Shown here piece by piece: positions 1 through 10,000 of a stretch of DNA of 64,000 nucleotides. Numbering within the stretch: the first letter of the stretch is position 1; every line of letters begins with the position of its first letter. The notes beneath the pieces were generated by a model that was given only the letters and a program-made list of their open reading frames with translations, ran no database searches and was not told the DNA's origin. Origin of the DNA: Pempheris klunzingeri (lineage: Eukaryota > Chordata > Actinopteri > Acropomatiformes > Pempheridae); the NCBI RefSeq assembly GCF_042242105.1, contig NC_092029.1, positions 21,376,885-21,440,884 of the forward strand. The letters are read 5' to 3'. The position numbers and the translations under genes were made by a program.

Positions 1-430
1 CAGAGACTTCAGATGTTGAACCTGGAATCTGCTGCAGCCACTTTCCCAGTTTGTGGGTCACAGCTCTGATCACCACTGTTGCCTTTACTCCCCACATCTT
101 TTCTAGCTCCTCTTTCAGCCCTTGGTGTTTTTCGAGCTTCTCATGTTCCTTCTTCCTGACATTGCTGTTGTCTGTTGTTTGTCAATCAACAAGATGTCAG
201 GTTGGTTAGCCATCACCAGTTTGTGGATCTGGAAGTCCTACAGGATCTTAGCACGGTCATTCGAACCACTTTGGGAGGAGTCTTCCACTCTGACCCTAAG
301 ACTTCCAGCCCATACTCAATGCAGATGCTCCTGTACACAATGCCAAAGCATACTTGCCACTTATAGAGGTGATCAGAAACTGTGTAGTTGAAATCGAGAA
401 GACAGGCTGATAACTGGTCCACCTTCTCCC
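1..430 (-). pseudogene. C-terminal relic of a non-LTR retrotransposon ORF
   Basis: Read on the minus strand, the segment gives pieces such as AKILWDFQIHKL, VMANQPDILLIDKQQ, KKEHEKLEKHQGLKEELEK and KLGKWLQQIPGSTSEVS. I recognise this as the tail of LINE-type polyproteins that is very common in fish genomes. The frame is broken by at least one shift near 150-180 and one near 60, so no long ORF survives. The upstream part, including the reverse transcriptase core, is not in the window, and the element may run off the left edge. The match is from memory, so the clade is left open. Confidence 0.6.
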
Positions 431-718
431 AGACACTTGTTCCATATTCATTATTTTGTGGGTCTTTTTCTACTGTCAGGGACCTTTTTCACAAGCTCAG
501 GGCACAAAAAAGTCTGGGAGGCTTTTTAAGAGCCTGGCGGGATAAAGTGACCAGCGGTCAACCACTTTGGTTGACTTTCACCCTCTCCATCAGTTGCACT
601 TCCTATTATTTTATGAATTATGGTTGTTTTCTTTCACCCTTTTGTTATTTGCTGCAGTGCTGTGATCCTCAGAATTCTTTTTTTAATTTCACTCAGTTCG
701 GAGATTTCATTAAATCTC

Positions 719-913
719 TTCTCAATCAATCAATCTTTATTTATATAGCGCCAATTCATAACAGCGTTATCTCCAGACTCTTTAATGAAGAGAGAGACCC
801 AACGATTCAGGAATTCAACATTAAGGATTCAAGAATCCCCACATGAGCAGCATCAGATATTATATTAGGAAACAGTGGCAGGAAGAACTCCCCTTTAAGG
901 GGAAGAAACCTCG
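719..913 (-). repeat. L2-like LINE 3' end with (TGAT)n tail
   Basis: The start of this block on the plus strand is an antisense copy of a LINE 3' end. The same segment, with the phrases TTTATATAGCGCCAATTCATAAC and GAAACCT, recurs near 44.83-45.06 kb in the same orientation and near 54.40-54.56 kb in the opposite one. The sense-strand end is AATAAAGATTGATTGATTG, a short simple-repeat tail typical of L2/CR1-type elements. No coding part is attached. Confidence 0.7.
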
Positions 914-1136
914 AACATGAATTTAAATACTTCTAACCAAACTGTGTTTAATAATTAGCAACACACTGACACACTTTACACTTCACGTTTTTTCCTTAAA
1001 TGTGTCACCTGCCTGTAGTTAAAAGCATTGAGGGGCTACTAAACCCCCAAAATGCCCCTTTATTTTAATATTTGCAGAACTACCTAGAGGGCTCAAAAAC
1101 TCTTACACAACTTTACCGTATTGACTTTTTGTCAAA

Positions 1137-2062
1137 ACTGAAGTCAAACTGAAGTTATACTGCTCGGCCCCAGACACCTTAGAGACACCATCTCTAATAA
1201 TATCGCTCCTCTTTCCATCTACGTAATATTGCTAAAATTAGGCCCATCTTGTCTATAGATGATGCAGAAAAATTAGTCCATGCATTTGTCACTTCTAGGT
1301 TGGACTATTGTAACTCCTTATTATCAGGCTGCCCCAATAAGTCCTTAAAGACTCTCCAGCTGGTCCAGAACGCTGCTGCTCCTGTTCTGATGAGAACTAA
1401 GAGAAGAGACCATATTTCTCCTGTACTGGCTTCTCTTCATTGGCTTCCAGTTAAATCTAGAACAGAGTTTAAAATCCTTCTCCTCACCTACAAGGTTCTT
1501 AATGTTCAGGCTCCATCATATCTTAAAGAGCTTATAGTACCGTACTACCCCACTAGAGCACTGTGCTCCCAGACTGCAGGCCTACTGGTGGTTCCTAAAG
1601 TCCTCTAAAGTAGTGATGGAGCCAGAGCTTTCAGCTATCAGGCTCCTCTCCTGTGGAACCTCCTTCCAGTTTGGGTTCGGGGGGGCAGACACCCTCTCTA
1701 CATTTAAGAGTAGACTAAAGAGGGCAGGACTGATTTTAGGGAGCCCAGACCATCATCTCTTTGACAACCTCACATTTACTTTTCTCCCCTCAGGTCAGAG
1801 GTGTAGGGTTTCCACGTCAGTGCAATAGATCTCAATTTTCCTCATATACTACATTAACACACATGCTTAACTTGTACAAAAGGTGATTGTTACCTTACAT
1901 CTCAGCACTTTTGCTCACACTATTATAAAAATCCTATAAACTATATCTTTAGATTCTAATGGGCCATTAGTTTTTTTTTATTAGTTTACTGTAATTTCTT
2001 TTGTCTGTGCTCTGCTGCAAACTGAATTTCCCCCAGTGGGACAATAAAGACCTGACCTTCTA
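1137..2062 (+). pseudogene. L2-like LINE, C-terminal reverse transcriptase end plus 3' UTR
   Basis: A 5'-truncated LINE copy. The conceptual product runs DDAEKLVHAFVTSRLDYCNS, CPNKSLKTLQLVQNAAA, LHWLPVKSRTEFKILLLTYK, then after a stop and frame change continues with the FSYQAPLLWN-like and LSTFKSRLK blocks. This is the usual C-terminal region of fish L2/Rex1-like reverse transcriptases. It ends in CCCCAGTGGGACAATAAAGACC near 2060. The break at 1606-1620 makes it a pseudogene. Related C-terminal pieces lie at 28.1 kb and 60.1 kb. Confidence 0.8.
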
Positions 2063-2960
2063 CCTCCCAGTAGAGAGAGTGGCAGAAAACAACTGATTTA
2101 TAACTCCCATACGGTACACAGTTCAGTTGTGTGTTTGCATGAGTGAATGTATAACTAAATGTGCATGACCATGTCTATATGAGGGATTTGGACCGACAGG
2201 AGTGTGTGACAGCTTTTACAGGCCAACCAAGCCCTCTGCTGTAGATATATTTCATTTAAACACTTTGCCCCCCTCATGTCAACACGCGGATGACATGAGT
2301 TTGTGAGCAAAACAGCAGCAACAATCCAGACCTGATTAAATCCGATGAGGAGAGGGAGGTTTGTTGTTTCTGTATGTGACTAAGCTGGGCTCTGCCTCCT
2401 CGGCCATAACACGGATCTATTGTGTTTAGTATTGAGTTTACAGCTCCACTGTCTCAGGAATAAACTGACAAACACCACAGCATGCTAAGCTTCATTTAGA
2501 ACCTCCTCTGGGTTTGCTCGTATAGGCTGAAGTTGACAGTGAGTTGTGCATGCAGCGTAGGTGGCTGGGGAAGTCTCTGCCAGTGGTTCCACCTGGGGGA
2601 CTGAAGCTGTGCAATCCTTTGTTTCCACTCTGCTCGGCACTTCAACTCTCAGTTCTTAAAGTTAGTCAGCTTCACGCTTATTTCCATTTCCGCTCACAGC
2701 ACACAACAAGCTCCCCTCCGCCCACTGATGTATTTTCGGGGAAACCCTATAACTATTCTGTTGTGACTTATTATTCAATATATTCTATATTCAAAGGACC
2801 GTGAAGGTGTGTGTGTGTGGGAGAGAGGTTTGCCTGCTATCTGTGCAACATTTGTGTGTTTTTATGGTTGGTTAATTCTAGCATCTGCAGTTCTGTGACA
2901 GACACTTCATGTTTTACACATTTCCCTGTCAATGCTCCTGTCAAATTTGTATCTTTGGGT
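2063..2960 (+). other. Intergenic stretch without a recognised feature
   Basis: Between two LINE fragments. I see no coding pattern, splice-flanked exon or terminal repeat. A short GTGTGTGTGTG run lies near 2805-2818. The open frame at 2544-2804 has no recognisable domain and is probably chance. Confidence 0.5.
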
Positions 2961-2974
2961 TTGGAACTACACAA

Positions 2975-3222
2975 CAACTAAAAGAGAGGACTTCTCTCTG
3001 TCCTGTGCTGCTTTTGATACCATTGACCATCACATCTTATTACAGAGACTGGAACAGTTCATTGGCATAAAAGGAACTGCATTAAGCTGGTTTAAGTCCT
3101 ATTTATTAGATCGATTTCAGTTTGTACATGTTAACAATGAGTCCTCTGTCCACACTAAGGTTAGACATGGAGTTCCACAAGGTTCAGTGCTTGGACCAAT
3201 ACTCTTTATCTTATATCGTCAC
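2975..3222 (+). pseudogene. L2-like LINE reverse transcriptase core fragment
   Basis: The translation holds [27 protein letters not shown] and [16 protein letters not shown]. These correspond to reverse transcriptase motif A (a degraded FD.ID form) and the strongly conserved VPQGSVLGP motif. The reading stops abruptly near 3220, where a different element begins (low-complexity DNA with GCCTAAGTCA repeats). The YADD-containing part is missing. It is likely split or truncated by the neighbouring insertion. Confidence 0.8.
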
Positions 3223-3445
3223 CCTCTTAAAATAATTGCCTAAGTCATTTTTTTACAAAAAAATTTTTTTGCCTAAATCATCTCATGATGCTGGCCACCT
3301 CTGGTAAAATTGCCTACATCCTCAGTTAAACAGATCATGCCATTCTACCCCTTTAGTATAATTGCCTATGTCAAGAGTGTGACTTAGGCAGTTTTATTTT
3401 GCCCAAGTCACAAGACAATGTGACTTAGGCAATTTTACAAGCTTT
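3222..3445 (+). repeat. Cluster of direct and inverted TTGCCTAAGTCA-type repeats
   Basis: A motif close to AATTGCCTAAGTCA occurs in direct orientation near 3236, 3269, 3312 and 3361. It recurs in inverted orientation (TGACTTAGGCAATTTTAC) near 3380 and 3420, immediately before the start codon of the transposase-like gene at 3451. Arrays of short subterminal repeats in both orientations are typical of transposase-binding ends of DNA transposons. I infer that this is the left end of the element carrying that gene. Confidence 0.55.
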
Positions 3446-3450
3446 TCAAG

Positions 3451-4697
3451 ATGGCGGCTGATTCAAGAAGAAGAAAATTCTACACAGTTTCTGACGTTAT
3501 TTCCACGATTCAGGGCTCCTCCCATATTGGTAGGTGAAGATGTTTACTATAATATACACTAGGCTATAAATATTGCATAATATTTCATCTTTTTATTCAG
3601 TCTTTTTAGTTAAAATTTCAGTTTAGGAATTTAGCTAAAAAGTGGATAGGCTCCAGAATCTATGGCTTTTACAAGTGATAAGCTTTCTGTTAACTTTTTA
3701 TGTCTTATCAAACAATATTTGAACAAACAGTATTGCTTTTTGTCTAATTTTCTCCACAGTACATCATCTAATTAAGAAATCATAACATGATTTGACTGGT
3801 ATTATAGTATGCCTGTTCTGCGGTGTCTAGAGACAACTTGCAAACCATTTTGGGAATCCTAGGTGTAGCTTAATACAATTGACCACAAGGCAATTCATGT
3901 TTCTCAGAATGATCACACATTTTTGAAGGGTTTAAATATTTTTTTTCCATTTTGGTAGGAGATGCACTTGACAATCATGACACCAGTCTATCCTCATCTA
4001 CTGAGGATGACAATGAGACTATCATTAAAGAGATAATGCAGCATGTTGATAATGATGCAGCATCAACTCCCATGGATGATGTTAAAGATGCCAAGCAGAC
4101 ACATCTACACCATGAAGAGGAGATATCAAATGATGATGGTGATGATGTCATTCAAGATCCGTCACCACTTTGGTCACAAAGGTTAACATCAAGCAAAAAA
4201 AAGTTGCTGAGGGATCCCGACGCAATTCATCATTGTCCTACCAACTGAAGCTTGAAGATGGAACAAGTGTTAAAGTGTGCAAGGCACTTTTTTCCTCTAC
4301 ACTTGGTATCCCTGAAAGAACCATTACAAAATGGTTGAATGACCCCATCAACCCTGAAAAACAAGCAGCGGCGCCATCTAAATCTGGACCTAAGAGTGGC
4401 AAGCAGACAAAGGTTGAACCTGATGTCAAGGATTTCATTAAGAACTGGTTGAGGGACCTGCCCAGTGTTGATTCACACTACTGCAGAAGCACAGCTACCT
4501 ACAAAGACAAGAAGTTCCTTTACCCAGGCACAACCATCTCCCAACTACATCGTGAATATCAACAGGCAGCTGCAACTGCTGGTGTGAGGGATGTTGGAGT
4601 CCAATATTTCACAGCTGTGTTCCATGAGGAGAACTATTCCGTATTTATTCCACGAAAAGATCAGTGTGATGTTTGTGTTTCATTCAAACATGGGAAG
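3451..4697 (+). pseudogene. Transposase-like gene, broken, family not identified
   Basis: Exon 1 (3451-3529) starts ATGGCGGCTGATTC and ends at a GTAGGT donor. Exon 2 opens after a TTTTGGTAG acceptor at 3959 and continues the same frame with an acidic region (about 4010-4160). An 8-A run at 4195-4202 marks a frame change; the second frame then runs to about 4697 with SHYCRSTATYKDKKF, a TTISQLHREYQ stretch and PRKDQCDVCVSFKHG. This layout (basic N-terminus, SHYCR block, CxxC) resembles a transposase-like family I have seen in insects and fish, but I cannot name its superfamily. A LINE fragment cuts it off at about 4697, so any catalytic domain further on is lost. The homopolymer shift could be a real mutation or a sequencing error. 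Confidence 0.55.
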
Positions 4698-5425
4698 ACT
4701 TGCGGGCTCTTCAGTTTAGCAGTGAAGGCAAGGTCCACCTGCTGAGGAGACTGAGGTCCTTTGGAGTGTGCAGGACTCTGCTCCGGACTTTCTATGACTC
4801 TGTGGTGGTGTCTGCAGTCCTCTATGCAGCGGTCTGCTGGGGAGGAGGGAGCACGGAAAGGGACAGAAAGAGACTGAACAGGCTGGTCAGGAGGGCCGCT
4901 TCTGTCCTGGACTGCTCCCTGGACTCCATAGAGGAGGTGGGTGAGAGGAGGACACTAACGAAACTCAAGTCCATCATGGACAACCCCTCTCACCCCCTGC
5001 ACGGGACTGTGGGGGCCTTCAGTAGCTCCTTCAGCAGCAGGCTGAGGCACCCACCCTGCAAGAAGGAACGCTACCGCAGGTCATTTCTCCCATCAGCCAT
5101 CAGATTCTTCAACAGCAGCATCACTGGCTGAAACAGTCAGTGAGGAACAGTCCACAGTCACTACATGGTAGCTGACTGGCACTGTTATTCACTCATCATT
5201 TCATACACCTCCCCATACTGTACATTTATGTTCATAGTGTAAATATTGATGTATTCTCATTACAATATATATTTATTTGCTATGGCTTATTTTTCTGCTG
5301 TTGCTTATTTTATTTCTTTTCTCTCTATTACTGCGCATCTTGCCCCTGCCTCTATTGCTGCTGTAATATGTAAATTTCCCCCTATTGGGGATCAATAAAG
5401 TCTATCAATCAATCAAATCAATCAA
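4698..5425 (+). pseudogene. 5'-truncated CR1/L2-type LINE, C-terminus and 3' UTR
   Basis: The sequence reads SEGKVHLLRRLRSFGVC, LRTFYDSVVVSAVLYAAVCWG, KRLNRLVRRAASVLDCSLDS and SAIRFFNSSITG up to the stop at 5129-5131. This is the C-terminal tail of a fish CR1/L2-type reverse transcriptase and is still open in this copy. The 3' UTR ends in CCCCCTATTGGGGATCAATAAAG followed by irregular (ATCA)n. The ORF is fused by chance to the upstream transposase-like frame at about 4697, consistent with a 5'-truncated insertion. Confidence 0.8.
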
Positions 5426-5520
5426 TAAACCCTAAACACAAGCTAAAAACCTTACAAAAGAGGCTCAAAACCCTGAAAAAGCAGCACAAAACATCACAAA
5501 AAAATAATTCACTGAGATTT
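5426..5520 (+). repeat. CCCTAAACACAAGCTAAAA-type minisatellite, left block
   Basis: Irregular copies of a roughly 20-35 bp unit with the phrases ACCCTAAACACAAGCTAAAA and CCCTGAAAAAGCAGCACAAAA. The same units recur at 6185-6390, so the repeat brackets the hAT fragment between them. The CCCTAA core resembles the vertebrate telomere hexamer but is not in tandem hexamer form. Confidence 0.6.
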
Positions 5521-5589
5521 TGGAATGTATTCATCTCAGACGACAAAAACAAATAAGTTGCCTTGCCTGCACTAATGTGATGGGTGACA

Positions 5590-6064
5590 CTGAGATCTCG
5601 AGGCCAGGTCTGGCTCAAAGACAGTGGTTTTGATGCGCAAGACGTAAGGCAGGTGAGAGTCACTTGGTCTTGTCCTCACGCGGTTCTTGTTAAAGTTCCT
5701 AACCGAGAATGTCTCCTCGCACAGATACGTCGAGCCAAACAAACTCAGCAAGCAAACATTTTTTAACAAATGTCCGAATCTCTTGGAACCTGCCTTTATC
5801 AAGCTGGCGGTAAAAGTTGACAAGAGAGAGCTGTTGGTGCAGGCTGCGCCACTCAAGGTCACACTGCAGCTCAATGAGCTCTAGCTGCAGGTGGTCCGGA
5901 GCATCATTAGGTTGCACAGAGAAAGGAGAGGAAAAAAGAATGATCTCCTTTTCAATAGCTGCGAAATCCCGAAAGCGTTGTTGAAACTCCTCAGCCAGAG
6001 ATGAGATGTCTGCTGCATACCTCCTCGTTTGTGCACTGATATTGTTCTGTGGAAAACTGGACAT
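5590..6064 (-). pseudogene. hAT transposase C-terminal fragment (GTF2IRD2/ZBED-like type)
   Basis: Read from 6064 downwards, the product contains EEFQQRFRDFAAIEKEIILF, DHLQLELIELQCDLEW and, after a frame change near 5760, LFGSTYLCEETFSVRNFNKN and RTRPSDSHLPYVLRI. These match the C-terminal region, with the dimerisation segment, of hAT-family transposases of the kind domesticated in SCAND3, ZBED5 and GTF2IRD2. The N-terminal zinc finger and most of the catalytic domain are absent. The frame change and truncation make it a relic. Confidence 0.75.
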
Positions 6065-6184
6065 TATTTCCTGTAGCGCTGGGAAATGTGTGCTATTGGG
6101 TTGTGTTTTCAGTGAAAAAAGCGGCAGCCCTCGCAGTCAACTTTCCTTTTTTTTTTAGTTACACTCGTCATTTTGGAAAGGAAA

Positions 6185-6392
6185 CCCAAGCTCTAAACCC
6201 TAAACACAAGCTAAAACCCCTGAAAAAGCAGCGCAAAACCCTAAAAATTATGCTCTAAACCCTAAAAGCAAGCTAAAAACCCTGAAAAAGCAGCACAAAA
6301 CTATAGAGACAAGCTCTAAACCCTAAACACAAGCTAAAAAACTTAAAAAAAGAAGCTCTAAACCCTAAAAATGATGCTCTAAACCCACTCCC
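6185..6392 (+). repeat. CCCTAAACACAAGCTAAAA-type minisatellite, right block
   Basis: At least five imperfect units, each beginning near CTCTAAACCCTAAA and followed by CAAGCTAAAAA, GAAAAAGCAGC or ATGATG variants. They have the same composition as the block at 5426-5520. Confidence 0.65.
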
Positions 6393-7050
6393 AATGCTGC
6401 TTTTTATCAGATCACAACTATAAGATTATTTTGTTGAATTCTATCTCAACAGCACACACCTAAAACGTTCCTCTAACCATTTGTCAAACACGGAGCCAGG
6501 CCAGAAACACATTGCTTTCACTTTGAACACCCTGGCTCAGAGAGGAGGTGGGTGGAGGGAGACACCAGTGAATTCCCTCAGGGCTGTAGAGATTCACTCC
6601 ACCCAGCAATTTTCCACGCTAGCATTTTCTGAAGGTTAAAACACCCCACCTAGTACGTCAAAGGTTTAGATGCTAATCATCTACCGACTCTGTTCTAAAT
6701 TGGGTCTGGAGGAGGAAGAGGAAGGTGCAGAGGAAGGAACAAAACAGAGAGCGCAGTCAGTCTGTCTGGGAGCTCAAATGAAAACATTGATAAAAATGAT
6801 GAGAAAACGGTCACATTTAAGGAAATTTATTTAATACCATATTCAAAAAGCATTTCAGAAACAGTTTTTGTTCTTCAAGACAATGTGACAAGAACCTAAT
6901 GATCATCCTTTTTTTTCTAACTTTCATGTGATTTTTTAAGAAAACTAGTAGTTTAGCTATATGATTCATGCTGAATACAGTTCCTGAGACTCTCCGGTCA
7001 CAGAAAGATATCCAATAAAGTTTGGGGTAACCACCGTTCCCATCTCTCCT
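6393..7050. other. Downstream flank and 3' UTR of ppil4
   Basis: No coding sequence is seen. On the minus strand, AATAAA lies at 6826-6831 (TTTATT on plus), about 220 bp after the ppil4 stop codon. It is a plausible polyadenylation signal, so 6.80-7.05 kb is probably 3' UTR. The region 6393-6800 holds nothing I recognise. Confidence 0.5.
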
Positions 7051-10000
7051 TCACCTGTGTCTGCTCCGGTCTTTATCCTTGGACTTCTTGGGGGAGCGGC
7101 TGCGGCTCCTGTCCCTGTGGCCTTTATCACGGCCCTCTTTCCCATGTTTGACCCGGGACTTGCCGTGTTTGTGGTCCTTGTCTCTGGAGCGCGAGCTGGA
7201 GCGTGATCGAGAGCGCTGACGTCCCATCCTTCTGTCTCGCCGGCTGTCCTCGCCGTCCTGGGAGCGCCAGAGAAAAGCAGAGACACAGTGAAGACCTTTG
7301 ATGAACACACTTCAGTTCTAAACAGGTGTTTCGGAAGGAATTATCTTTGAATGAAACCTAATTTACGCCACAGTTAAAAACCTTTTTCTCCACTGAGTGT
7401 TTTTCTCAAACTGACGACTCACTGTGATAACTTTACAGGAAAGCATCAAAAAAAAAAAAAAGGGTGACATTTATCGTAATTAAGATACGATCATAACAAT
7501 GAGATGAAAGTGTCTCATGACTACGGGATAATATAATCATTCTGAAATACTATTTTCAGATCTAGTGAACGGAGTGAGCATGTGTTAACTACTAGTATCA
7601 CTGTGTCGCTGCAGCTTGCAAGCCTCTGCTGTCACAGTGGGTGCCCACACTTACCACAGCATCTGCCTAGAGCCTGTTTAGAAACAGGCTATGAAAGGGT
7701 ATGTATACTTCCTGGAAGAACTTTATGGAAACAATGAATCGTCGCTGGAGACGCGACCAGCTGCAGCTAAAGAGTAATTAAACAGCGTCTTCTCTTCCCA
7801 TCTGCTTTTCTCTACACAACTGGGATTCAGTAGGACGTCTTCATAGAAAACATTTAAGTGTCATGGTAGAACAGGTGGAAATCATAAAATTGCTGATGCT
7901 TTGGTCACTAATCATGTTTCCATCCAAAACTTTAGCACTAAATTTAAATTCATTTCCAGAAACGCAGTAAAATATGAATGAGTCAATACACCAGCACAGT
8001 GTAAAAGCTTTCATGTAATGTTTTTCCGTCTTGTTCCAGGCCTTTCTGTCAACATGGCTTACTGGGACACTGAGTAGAATAGAGCCTTTCAAGGTATATC
8101 CAGCCATCCTTTGTCTATACCGCCTATCCTTGAGGGTCACAGGGGAGCTGGAGCTAATCCCAGCTGACTTTAGGTGAGAGGTGGGGTCACGCTGGACTGG
8201 ACTGGACTGGACCGGACTGGTCACCACTCAGTCACAGGGCTGGGACAGAGACAGACAACCACTCACACCTACAGGCAATTTGGAGTCAACAATTAACCTG
8301 CATGTCTTCGGACTGTGAGAGGAAGGTGGAGTACCCGGAGAAAACCCACACAAACTCAGGTAGAACATACAAGCTACACAGAAAGACTGCAAGCCTGCAG
8401 GCCAGCAGATTCAGTGTGAACCACTGCACCACCGTGCTGCCCCTTAAAAAGGTGGATATAAAAAATATGTAGGTGTAAATATACAGCTGTGCTTTTCACC
8501 TGTTAGCACCTGGGCTTTTCCTACTATGAACAGTGTCTGCCCTGACATTCTGACTGAATACACCAGATTAAGAGAGTTACGCTAAAGATTTCAGTAACCT
8601 ATGGTAACATACCTACCTGCTCACTGTGTGCATTTGGTATTCACCGCTAGCTAATTATTAACCCCCTGATTTGTATCCTCTGTCATGTGGGACTATCTCC
8701 TCCTTGCTCCTCGTCTTGAAATCGTCTTCTCTCATATTGTGAGTTGCAACACACAATATGTTGTCTAAATGAAAACTAAAAAGAGATTTTTCTTTCATCC
8801 TAACTTTTCAATAGTCAGCTGCTAAAGAACTAAAGCTCTGGCAGACAGCCATGCAGCCCTGGTGTCACTGAAGCTCTCCTATGAGGAGCCGCCTGCTCAC
8901 ACAAGGCAGCACACCTTTTTTTAAAATCAGTCAGTAATAAGAGTGTCCACTGTGTGCAGGGCTCTACAGGATATATCAAAGGTCGCTGGAAACAAGCTTG
9001 ATAAGACTACAAGGCCACATCAGGCTGCCAGCTGGGTAACTTCTCAAACATGGAAGCTGCAACGTCTCTGGTATCAGATATCTGTGGACAGCAGTGCTGT
9101 TTGGTGTTTACACTCAGATGGTTCATACAGAAAACTCCACGTTCCATTTTTCAGGTACAGGGTTTTTGCTGGAGGGAATCAACTCATCTAAAATTGCAAC
9201 CAGAGAGAAACTATTTCAGTTCTCACACAATCTACAGCTATGGGGCCTGTGCTTCGTCTGTCCCAAGCCTTCTGTAGGCTAGTCCTTTCAACAATTAGAT
9301 GTCAAACATACTGTACAATCTGAAAGTGCAGAAGCTGATTTAGTTTTTAAAAAAGACCCATTTCCTATTCTGATCATATGCTACAGCAATAGCACTTGTC
9401 CAGTGCCCCCTGAGAGGTTCTTCTAGCTATGTGCATAAGAAACCATTTGATCATTCATTTGTGTGCAGTGATATATTTAGACACATTCTTGCCAAAGTGT
9501 GAATGAATGCTGCCCGTCCTGTGCTGAGGTCCTGATGAGCCTGGAGCGCACCAACTGTACCTGGTGGGTTGAGGGCTTAAGCTACAAATGTGAATTAATA
9601 AATAATGACACAATGTCACAATAATGTTCCCCATACAGAACAGAATCACAAAACCAACCAGTAGAATTCAAAATAGGCATCGCACTGGGACAGTGGTCAA
9701 AGCACAGACCACATGCTGTGATGGTGATTCTAATATATTCATTGCAGACCGTGGACCTTTTTTGCACCATCAGTGTGACGACAGTTACAGCACAGACCTG
9801 GACGACTGACACACACAATATCGGACGATTATTTTATCACTACCATGCTGGTGTCACTGTGCTGCTGTGGACTTTTAAACATTTATCTGGAGTTTTGGTA
9901 AAAATCTTATGACTTGCTCAGTTCATCACACGTATATCTCAACATACAGATTGAGAAAATACATAGTTCTGGGTCAGGCTCCCTGTAGCTTCAAGATATA

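Noticed and set aside
5426..6392. True interstitial telomere
   Set aside because: CCCTAA occurs once per longer unit, never as tandem hexamers.
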